The position numbers were made by a program, and so were the translations under genes. This document shows, in pieces, positions 1 to 6,473 of a stretch of DNA of 26,889 bases (position 1 is its first letter; every line of letters starts with the position of its first letter). The stretch comes from RGZA01 sp041917755 (GTDB taxonomy: Bacteria; Pseudomonadota; Alphaproteobacteria; UBA9219; RGZA01), in assembly GCA_041917755.1 (NCBI GenBank), contig JAYRWY010000001.1, positions 1-26,889 on the forward strand. The letters run 5' to 3'. Under the pieces are notes generated by a model, which was given only the letters and a program-made list of their open reading frames with translations, did not search any database and was not told where the DNA came from.

Positions 1-94
1 CACTTTGAAGTTTACGAACCAGACTTGAGTCAAACGCGACAACTTTCTCGTCTTCTTTGTCTTTTAACTCTGTGTCTGATTCATTGCCGGGCAC
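1..94 (-). CDS. Partial CDS, unidentified protein (5' end only)
   Basis: An open frame begins with GTG at 94..92 on the minus strand and runs off the window start, giving 31 residues. The peptide begins MPGNESDTELKDKEDEKVV and is acidic and lysine-rich, as a flexible N-terminus would be. A purine-rich AAGGGA sits about six bases before the GTG, just after the fsa stop, so the gene probably follows fsa in one transcript. I cannot assign a family from 31 residues. In other alphaproteobacteria a recombinase (xerC) or DUF484 gene can lie near here, but nothing seen supports either. It may also be a chance frame. Confidence 0.4.
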   Translation of the reverse strand, partial: MPGNESDTELKDKEDEKVVAFDSSLVRKLQS

Positions 95-104
95 GTGAGT
101 TCCC

Positions 105-764
105 TTACTTCAAGATTTTTTGGCCGGTTTTTGCCCAATCGGTCACGAATTGCGCAAGGCCCTTATCGGTCAATGGGTGGTTGAACAACTGATGGATAAT
201 CGCAGGTGGGCATGTGGCAACATGAGCACCCATTTTTGCAGCATCAACCACATGGCGCGGATGGCGCACGGATGCCACCAATACCTGTGTTTTCAAATCC
301 GGCTGAGCCTGGAACATATGGCAGATTTCTTCAATCAAGCCCATGCCATCCTGGCCAATATCATCAAGACGACCAACAAAGGGAGATACGAATGTTGCGC
401 CAGCCTTTGCAGCGAGCAGTGCCTGTGCAGGTGAGAAGCACAAGGTAACATTGACCATGGTGCCTTTTTCAGAAAGATATTTGCATACCTTGAGACCTGC
501 CGGGGTGAGAGGGACCTTCACCGCAACGTTTTTTGCCAAGGTGGCGAGGTATTTCCCCTCCTCCAGCATGGTTTCATAATCGGTCGAAGCAACTTCGGCA
601 CTCACGGGGCCAGAAACGACGGTGCAGATTTCTTTAATCAGCTCCACAAAGTTGCGGCCAGATTTGGCAACCAGCGAAGGATTGGTGGTAACGCCATCTA
701 ATAAACCCGTCGCGGCGAGTTCCTTGATATCTTTAATATCAGCGGTATCGACAAAAAACTTCAT
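105..764 (-). CDS. fsa: Transaldolase-like fructose-6-phosphate aldolase (TalC/Fsa family)
   Basis: A 219-residue class I aldolase of the short transaldolase family (usual length 210-220). Members either transfer dihydroxyacetone units as transaldolase in the non-oxidative pentose phosphate pathway or cleave fructose 6-phosphate. Sequence alone does not decide which. Visible hallmarks are the N-terminal FFVDTADI, the DGVTTNPSL segment at residues 23-31, and VAVKVPLT, in which Lys83 is the Schiff-base lysine. VSPFVGRLDD and VLVASVRHP follow further on. The whole barrel is present and the start matches the family. A purine-rich GAGAGAAG lies just upstream of the ATG. The gene is divergent from priA across 56 bases, an adjacency common in alphaproteobacteria. 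The enzyme is cytoplasmic. The aldolase/transaldolase family is secure; the exact substrate is not. Confidence 0.93.
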   Translation of the reverse strand: MKFFVDTADIKDIKELAATGLLDGVTTNPSLVAKSGRNFVELIKEICTVVSGPVSAEVASTDYETMLEEGKYLATLAKNVAVKVPLTPAGLKVCKYLSEKGTMVNVTLCFSPAQALLAAKAGATFVSPFVGRLDDIGQDGMGLIEEICHMFQAQPDLKTQVLVASVRHPRHVVDAAKMGAHVATCPPAIIHQLFNHPLTDKGLAQFVTDWAKTGQKILK

Positions 765-820
765 TTACGCTTCTCTCTGTTTGGTAAAATTTTTCGAATG
801 AGTTTACACTGTAATCGAAC
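765..820. promoter_or_regulatory. Divergent promoter region between fsa and priA
   Basis: These 56 bases must hold the signals for both flanking genes. For priA, TTGGTA at 781-786 and TACACT at 805-810, separated by 18 bases, make a weak sigma70-like pair with four of six matches in each box. I see no convincing -35/-10 pair towards fsa. No palindrome stands out. Confidence 0.3.
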
Positions 821-2836
821 ATGAAATCTGATTCCAGTACATATACGCCAAATAATGGCAGCCAGTTAATTGAGGTTTTAACCGCGCAAGCGGCGCCTAA
901 ACCCTTTACCTATGGCTTACCACAGGGCGTTATCGCCCCGAAGGGCCAGTTGGTGGAAGTACCCCTTGGCACTAAAAAAAGTTTTGGAGTTGTACTTGGC
1001 CCATCAGAGGAGAGCATTCCTGCAGGTAAACTTAAAAACATATTGAGCGTCATTGATGCGCCGCCACTTTCAGATGCGATGCTCGATTTTGTTTTATGGG
1101 TTGCTGATTATTGCATGGCGCCAGCAGGCAACATATTGGCCATGGTATTGGGCGGACAAAGTGCACAAAAGAAATTAAAAAAAGAACGTGAAGCAAAACC
1201 GGATGCGTCGCACGCAGCAATGAGCAAACCTGTTTTAAGCGATGCGCAGAAAAAAGCAGCAGATACATTAATAGCCAATATGGGTTCGTTTTCTGTAACG
1301 CTGCTGGATGGTATTACGGGGTCTGGTAAAACCGAAGTATTTTGCGAGGCGTTGAATGCAGCGATGGCAAGCGGAAAGCAAACGTTGTTATTGCTGCCGG
1401 AAATTTCACTCACCACGCAAATCTTCAGCAGATTGCAAACCAGATTTGGGTTTAAGCCTGTATTATGGCATTCCGGCCTTACCCCGGCGCAGCGCCGTAA
1501 TGCATGGCAAGCCATTGCGCATGGTAAAGCGCCATTGGTAATCGGTGCGCGATCTGCCCTGTTCTTACCGTTCAAGAATTTAGGTGTTGTCGTTGTCGAT
1601 GAGGAGCATGACGCATCCTATAAGCAGGAAGAAGGTGTAATCTATCATGCACGCGATATGGCAGTGATGCGCGGCAAAATGGAAAATATTCCGGTTATCT
1701 TAAGCTCTGCGACACCATCGATTGAAACAGTGGCCAACATGATGGCCGGCAGATACCAGCACGTGACATTGCCAGAGCGGCACGGTGATGCCAAACCACC
1801 AAGCATTCACCTGATTGATTTGCGCAAAGAAAAGCTAACCTCCAAAAACTGGATAAGCCCGACCTTGCAACGCGCAATGACGCAGGCCATTGAACGCGGG
1901 GAACAGGCATTATTATTCCTCAATCGCCGCGGATACGCCCCTCTTACCTTATGCCGTGCATGCGGATACCGGTTTCAATGCCCGTCTTGTTCATCATGGC
2001 TAGTTGAACATCGTGAAGCAGGCAAACACCGTTTGAATTGCCACCATTGCGATTTTGCCAGTGCATATCCGCGCGGATGTCCTTCATGCAAGGTAGAAGA
2101 TAAGCTGGCCGCATGCGGCCCAGGTATTGAGCGATTGGCAGAAGAAGCAAAAAAACTTTTTCCCAATGCGCGTCATGCCATATTGGCCAGCGATACACAA
2201 AACAACCTGTCAGAGGTGCAACGCATTGTTAATGCAATGGGCAATTCGGAAATTGATATTTTAATCGGCACACAGATTGTCGCTAAAGGCTATCATTTTC
2301 CCAAACTGACCGTTGTTGGCGTGATTGATGCGGATTTAGGATTACAGGGCGGGGATTTGCGTGCCGCAGAGCGAACGTTTCAGCTGTTATATCAGGTTGC
2401 AGGACGTTCAGGCCGGGCCGATGATAAGGGACATGTTTATTTGCAAACGACACAGCCTCAGCATGCAGTCATGCAGAATTTAATGAAGCATGATCGTGAT
2501 GGATTGATCAATGTATTGATTGCAGAGCGCGAAAAGTTTCATATGCCGCCCTTTGCACGTCTTGCTACGCTGACACTTTCCGGTACGGATCAGGCGGCGG
2601 TAACACAGGCCGCTATCACACTCGGGAAACATATTCCCAAACAAGACGGGATGAAGGTTTTAGGACCGGCCCCTGCGCCCATGGCATTGTTACGCGGCCG
2701 ACATAGGCAGCGATTTCTTATTCACGCGCCTAAAACGGCAAAAATGCAGCATTTTATTCGTGATTGGCTTTCCAAAGCGCGACCAGCCAAAAGCATACGC
2801 GTGCATGTCGATATTGATCCGCAAAGCTTTGTTTAG
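821..2836 (+). CDS. priA: Primosomal protein N' (replication restart helicase PriA)
   Basis: A 671-residue superfamily 2 3'-5' DNA helicase that recognises stalled forks and reloads the replisome. It is slightly shorter than E. coli PriA (732). The N-terminal 3' DNA-binding domain is recognisable from IEVLTAQAAPKPFTYGLP. Walker A is GITGSGKTE with Lys170, and the Walker B box is DEEH at residues 260-263. The zinc-binding insertion starts near residue 378 with CRAC, CPSC, CHHC and CPSC, so all eight cysteines are kept. Helicase motifs such as GTQIVAKGYHFPKLT and QVAGRSGR follow, and then the C-terminal domain. The ATG at 821 precedes the expected N-terminus; its ribosome binding site is weak. 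All key residues are intact, so an active helicase is expected. Confidence 0.98.
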   Translation: MKSDSSTYTPNNGSQLIEVLTAQAAPKPFTYGLPQGVIAPKGQLVEVPLGTKKSFGVVLGPSEESIPAGKLKNILSVIDAPPLSDAMLDFVLWVADYCMAPAGNILAMVLGGQSAQKKLKKEREAKPDASHAAMSKPVLSDAQKKAADTLIANMGSFSVTLLDGITGSGKTEVFCEALNAAMASGKQTLLLLPEISLTTQIFSRLQTRFGFKPVLWHSGLTPAQRRNAWQAIAHGKAPLVIGARSALFLPFKNLGVVVVDEEHDASYKQEEGVIYHARDMAVMRGKMENIPVILSSATPSIETVANMMAGRYQHVTLPERHGDAKPPSIHLIDLRKEKLTSKNWISPTLQRAMTQAIERGEQALLFLNRRGYAPLTLCRACGYRFQCPSCSSWLVEHREAGKHRLNCHHCDFASAYPRGCPSCKVEDKLAACGPGIERLAEEAKKLFPNARHAILASDTQNNLSEVQRIVNAMGNSEIDILIGTQIVAKGYHFPKLTVVGVIDADLGLQGGDLRAAERTFQLLYQVAGRSGRADDKGHVYLQTTQPQHAVMQNLMKHDRDGLINVLIAEREKFHMPPFARLATLTLSGTDQAAVTQAAITLGKHIPKQDGMKVLGPAPAPMALLRGRHRQRFLIHAPKTAKMQHFIRDWLSKARPAKSIRVHVDIDPQSFV

Positions 2837-2931
2837 CATTCAACTTTAAAATTAACCGGTCGGAAAGTTTCATACGGGCATAATTGCGGCACGTTTCCAT
2901 CTTCGCGTTTCACGAAAGCCTTTCCGTCAGC

Positions 2932-5178
2932 ATGCAGAACGACATTATCAACGTCGCGTTTTCAAGACATAACTCCCTGCCCCGCACCAGCATCATGTTT
3001 GCCGTGTGCTTCCTAGCCGGATTTATGGCACTAAATATTTTCTCTTTTCACGAAAACAATAAACGCATCGAGCTAATTGAAAACATCAACCGTGAAAATC
3101 TTCCACGCGAGTTGACCGAGATCCAGCAAGTTCTTACCAGACTTGATGGGATACTGGATGATGCCGAACATGATCCCGCTGCCCAACAGGTGCTTTTTGA
3201 AAAAAACCTTATACTGTTGAAGGAAAAATTACTTGCCCTTCAAAACGATCAGGCCCCCAATATGAGTTCAACTGCGTTGACCCAGAACTTTGTTGGCATC
3301 TATGGAACCATTGACGGTATGGAGGAGCTGGAGGGCGAGGAAGGATTATCGCAACAGCAAACCAACAAAAAACTTATGGCCTACCTGCATAATGCGTCGG
3401 CACACTTCTATGAAATCGATAAAATTGCACAAGATTATCATAAGAAAAAAATTGACGGTATTTTGTTGGAATTGCGAGGCAAAGAAAATTATATCCTTGG
3501 AATAAGCTTGGCCTTCGTCATATTGGGCTCAGTCATGATTATCTTCTTACTCATTGACTTGTTCAGACGCGGCGAGTTGTTGGAACGCGCCAATCAGGCA
3601 GAACGCTTGAAAAACAGCTTCTTTGCGATGATGAGCCATGAAATCCGCACGCCGATTAATGGTATCCTTGGCACACTAAGTTTATTGAATGGAACCAAGC
3701 TGGATCACCAACAAAAACATCTTACCAGTGTTGTGCAAACCTCTGCGGCCAGCTTGCTGGTTATTGTGAATGACGTACTTGATTATTCAAAAATTGAAGC
3801 CGGTAAACTTGAACTTGAATATTCCAACTACAATCTCAAAGATCTATTAGAAGGCGTATTCGAACTTATTCGTCCATTGGCCGCCGATAAAAAACTGGAA
3901 TTTGCTTATCGCATTCAGGAAAGCGTTCCCCTCTCCCTTTATTCGGATCCTGCGCGTATTCGCCAAATTCTTCTAAACTTTTTATCCAACGCCATTAAAT
4001 TTACCGATAAGGGTAGCGTCACCTTATTCGTGAAAGATGAAGCCCATTATATTTCTGGTCAACGCACGCCGATGCTTCGCTTTGAAGTGGTGGATACAGG
4101 CATGGGGATAAGTGACGAGTCCAAAAGCCATCTATTCCGCGAATTCAGTCAGGTAGATGGATCTTATTCACGGCGGTTTGCCGGAACCGGCCTTGGTCTT
4201 GCGATTTGCCGCCGCCTGACCGATATGATGAAGGGGCAAATTGGCGTTCAAAGTGAAATCGGCAAAGGAAGTACATTCTGGTTTAGCATCCCGCTTGTTG
4301 CTGCCAGCGAAGAAATGGCAGAAACAACTTGCGATTTGAATTCAAACATTAAACATTACAAGGCCACCTTGTTATTGGTTGAAGATAACCCCACCAACCA
4401 GATGATTGCCGAAGCATTCCTTAAGCAAGGCGGGCACCATGTCGATATAGCGGATAACGGCAAGAAAGCCGTTGAAGCAGTAAAGCAGAAAAACTATGAC
4501 ATGGTGTTTATGGATATTGCCATGCCGGAGATGGATGGATTAGCTGCCACCAAAGCCATACGTGCCATGCCAGATAAAAAAGATTTGCCCATCGTGGCCA
4601 TGACCGCGCACGCCATGCGCGGTGACCGCGAAGAATGTATTGCAGCAGGCATGAATGACTACATCACCAAACCATTATCGCGTGAAACATTAAACCAGCG
4701 CGTGACCATGTGGGCAAAACCAAAGGATGCCGCCGCGCCATCAACCCAAGATGTGAAAGAAGCACACTCCATGCAGGCATCGCCAAAAGTCACACTACCA
4801 TCAACCGTTGATGAGCAAAGCGGTGAAATCAGCGACGTGCACTTCAATCAATTATTGGAAGATTTGGGAACAGAAAATGTTATCGATTTTTCAAAACGGT
4901 TTTATAGTGATTTGCAGTCCACAAGTCAGGCGATGCTTGATGCTGCGCGTGATGAAAAATGGGATCTGGTGAAATTGCATTCGCACTCATTGAAAAGCAG
5001 TACATTGAGTTTTGGGTTACAACGTCTGTCGGCTTTAGCCGCTACCATCGAGCAGCAATGCAAAACTCAAGGGCAGCCAGACCCGAATTTATTAAAGCAA
5101 TGGCCCGATAGCGCCAAAAATTCCATGACTGCATTAAATGAGCGGTTTAAGAGTTTAAATATGCCAACCCTCATATAA
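2932..5178 (+). CDS. Membrane-bound hybrid sensor histidine kinase (HisKA-HATPase-REC-HPt)
   Basis: From the ATG at 2932 the protein has 748 residues. A TTG at 2884 would add 16, but those residues look unlike a conserved N-terminus. The order is TM1 at about residues 22-39; a helical, probably periplasmic sensor region of about 145 residues with no recognisable ligand domain; TM2 at about 186-212; HisKA with H-box MMSHEIRTPING (phospho-acceptor His236); HATPase_c with N, G1 (DTGMGI) and G2 (GTGLGLAI) boxes; a receiver ending its third strand in MDIAMPEMDG (Asp528); and a C-terminal HPt domain with HSLKSS (His685). This is a complete BarA/ArcB-type His-Asp-His phosphorelay in one chain, so a separate response regulator should be the final acceptor. 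None is encoded nearby. Stimulus unknown. No receiver or HPt key residue is missing. Confidence 0.92.
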   Translation: MQNDIINVAFSRHNSLPRTSIMFAVCFLAGFMALNIFSFHENNKRIELIENINRENLPRELTEIQQVLTRLDGILDDAEHDPAAQQVLFEKNLILLKEKLLALQNDQAPNMSSTALTQNFVGIYGTIDGMEELEGEEGLSQQQTNKKLMAYLHNASAHFYEIDKIAQDYHKKKIDGILLELRGKENYILGISLAFVILGSVMIIFLLIDLFRRGELLERANQAERLKNSFFAMMSHEIRTPINGILGTLSLLNGTKLDHQQKHLTSVVQTSAASLLVIVNDVLDYSKIEAGKLELEYSNYNLKDLLEGVFELIRPLAADKKLEFAYRIQESVPLSLYSDPARIRQILLNFLSNAIKFTDKGSVTLFVKDEAHYISGQRTPMLRFEVVDTGMGISDESKSHLFREFSQVDGSYSRRFAGTGLGLAICRRLTDMMKGQIGVQSEIGKGSTFWFSIPLVAASEEMAETTCDLNSNIKHYKATLLLVEDNPTNQMIAEAFLKQGGHHVDIADNGKKAVEAVKQKNYDMVFMDIAMPEMDGLAATKAIRAMPDKKDLPIVAMTAHAMRGDREECIAAGMNDYITKPLSRETLNQRVTMWAKPKDAAAPSTQDVKEAHSMQASPKVTLPSTVDEQSGEISDVHFNQLLEDLGTENVIDFSKRFYSDLQSTSQAMLDAARDEKWDLVKLHSHSLKSSTLSFGLQRLSALAATIEQQCKTQGQPDPNLLKQWPDSAKNSMTALNERFKSLNMPTLI

Positions 5179-5188
5179 TTGGCCCAAT

Positions 5189-5212
5189 TGTGGATAAATA
5201 ATTTTATCCACA
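5189..5212. promoter_or_regulatory. Inverted pair of perfect DnaA boxes (24-base palindrome)
   Basis: TGTGGATAA at 5189-5197 and TTATCCACA at 5204-5212 are each identical to the strong E. coli R1-type DnaA box and face opposite ways across six bases. Together they make a perfect palindrome with ten-base arms and a four-base centre. It lies 11 bases after the kinase stop and 88 bases before the next start. The other reading is an AT-rich transcript hairpin ending the kinase mRNA, but no T-run follows, as an intrinsic terminator would need. DnaA binding is inferred from the match only. Confidence 0.5.
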
Positions 5213-5270
5213 TCTGTTTGCGCCCGCCCCCAACTTCGGACTCCACAAGGCAGGGGTAAGCCGTCTATGA

Positions 5271-5301
5271 ATGATTGATAAATTGTTAACGGATCAATCA
5301 T
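5271..5301 (+). promoter_or_regulatory. Nine-base dyad reaching into the start codon of the GvpL/F-J gene
   Basis: ATGATTGAT at 5271-5279 and ATCAATCAT at 5293-5301 are perfect inverted repeats around a 13-base centre. The right arm covers the first two bases of the ATG at 5300 and the space before it. In RNA the hairpin would bury the start codon and the weak CGGA ribosome binding site near 5290-5293. In DNA it could be a dimeric operator. The same interval holds TTGA-N7-TTAAC at 5275-5290, one mismatch from the alphaproteobacterial CtrA consensus TTAA-N7-TTAA. Which of these is real cannot be told by eye. Confidence 0.35.
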
Positions 5302-6355
5302 GAATCATATTGCGGGCGACCTTTTGCAAAATTCCCTACTCCCCAACACTCTGCGTGTTTTTGCCTTCACCGATGATGAAGGTTGTTTGACATTAAAGAA
5401 AAATGGCGGACGCATTGGTGATCAAGATGTGAGCATTATTTCAAATGGTGTGCTTCACGCATTGGTCGGACATGAACCGCATAATTGGCCATGGCATGAC
5501 CCCGACCATACCAAGTTGCAACGTTTGATGCATTACCACCGTGTCCTTGGCGCAGTGACTGCATTGGGCAAAGTTATTCCTGCCTCGTTCGATAGTGTGT
5601 TCCAACACTCCTCTTCTATTGTTCAGGCATTGGGCGATCATCAACGCGATATCCTTGACCTTTTGGGTCGCTATGGTACCTCACGCCAATTCTCGCTTGT
5701 CATCCGCTGGGATAGCGCAACGATGCAGCAGTTGATGCAGCGTTTTCCAAAAAACGGTGCCACAAGCAACGCCATTGAAACGGAACGCAGGAATTTGCGC
5801 GACCAAATTTTATTGCAATTGCAGCGTCATTTGCAGGACATCATCATTCTTGAAAACAACAATGATGATATCGTTTTACAGGCTATTTTATTGGTTGAAG
5901 CCCACCAGGAAGAACGTGTGGTGAGCGTGTTACAAAACATGGATAAGGAATGCCGTGGCCGTTTGGATATGCGCCTGACGGGGCCATTGCCTGCGTGCAA
6001 CTTTGCACGGGTTGAAGTGAAACTGCCCGATATGCAGTTGGTAAAACAGGCATGCAAGGATTTGGGTATCCGCCCGGTGACTAAGCTGACCGAGGTTAAA
6101 AATGCCTATCGTAGCCGGGTCAAGAATTTGCACCCCGACAACACAAATAGCACAGGTTCGAACGATGTGATGGTTCGCTTGACCCAGTCTTATCGTTATC
6201 TGACCCGTCTTGCAGCGCAACAAAACAACGGACAAGAAAACAATCCGGATAAGCAATGGTTGCGTTGCGACCATCAAACATTGCGTCAAACGCCGTTGAT
6301 GCGCATTCAACGTGGGGTTACTCGCTACGATGATGCAATCTTAAAACGCGCCTAA
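5300..6355 (+). CDS. GvpL/GvpF-like gas vesicle family protein with C-terminal J domain
   Basis: A 351-residue soluble protein with two recognisable parts. Residues about 15-245 follow the GvpL/GvpF pattern: an N-terminal strand (LRVFAFTDD), HYHRVLGAVTALGKVIPASFDSVFQ-type residues near 78-103 (family form HH-VL-A--VLPLRFGTVF), a VIRWD strand near 133, and the end motif LTGPLPACNF at 226-235 (family form LTGPWPPYSF). Residues about 248-310 form a J domain: a helix with VKNAYRSRVKNL, then HPD at 278-280, then a helix ending QSYRYLTRL. HPD is the residue set through which J proteins stimulate Hsp70 (DnaK) ATPase. GvpL/F proteins are accessory proteins of gas vesicle assembly, but no gvpA or other gvp gene is in this window, so the role here is open. 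Family call good, function unknown. Confidence 0.75.
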   Translation: MNHIAGDLLQNSLLPNTLRVFAFTDDEGCLTLKKNGGRIGDQDVSIISNGVLHALVGHEPHNWPWHDPDHTKLQRLMHYHRVLGAVTALGKVIPASFDSVFQHSSSIVQALGDHQRDILDLLGRYGTSRQFSLVIRWDSATMQQLMQRFPKNGATSNAIETERRNLRDQILLQLQRHLQDIIILENNNDDIVLQAILLVEAHQEERVVSVLQNMDKECRGRLDMRLTGPLPACNFARVEVKLPDMQLVKQACKDLGIRPVTKLTEVKNAYRSRVKNLHPDNTNSTGSNDVMVRLTQSYRYLTRLAAQQNNGQENNPDKQWLRCDHQTLRQTPLMRIQRGVTRYDDAILKRA

Positions 6356-6395
6356 ATAAAATTTAGGTCCCTGCCTCACCCGCTTCATCATTATG

Positions 6396-6425
6396 TTGCG
6401 ATAAGGCTTTGAACTCGCGTATAAA
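6396..6425 (+). promoter_or_regulatory. Sigma70-like promoter of the HAMP/coiled-coil gene
   Basis: TTGCGA at 6396-6401 and TATAAA at 6420-6425 with an 18-base spacer lie 48 bases before the ATG at 6474. The boxes match four and five of six consensus bases. It is the best promoter candidate in this gap and implies the gene can be transcribed separately from the gene before it. Confidence 0.45.
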
Positions 6426-6430
6426 GGAAT

Positions 6431-6448
6431 TGATTAACTTCGTAATCA
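6431..6448. promoter_or_regulatory. Operator-like dyad just after the -10 box
   Basis: TGATTA at 6431-6436 and TAATCA at 6443-6448 are perfect inverted repeats around six bases, starting five bases after the TATAAA box, where a repressor would block initiation. The half-site shares TGATT/AATCA with the dyad at 5271-5301. Short dyads occur by chance in AT-rich gaps, so this is tentative. Confidence 0.3.
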
Positions 6449-6473
6449 GATTGCCTTTTTGCGCCCGAATATC

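Noticed and set aside
1108..1575. 155-residue antisense open frame within priA
   Set aside because: It covers the conserved helicase motifs of priA on the other strand and shows no protein-like features; a shadow of priA codon use.
5179..5299. Replication origin, suggested by the DnaA boxes
   Set aside because: Only two boxes are seen, without a clear AT-rich unwinding element and without usual origin neighbours such as dnaA, dnaN, hemE or parAB. A regulatory or titration site is the more modest reading.
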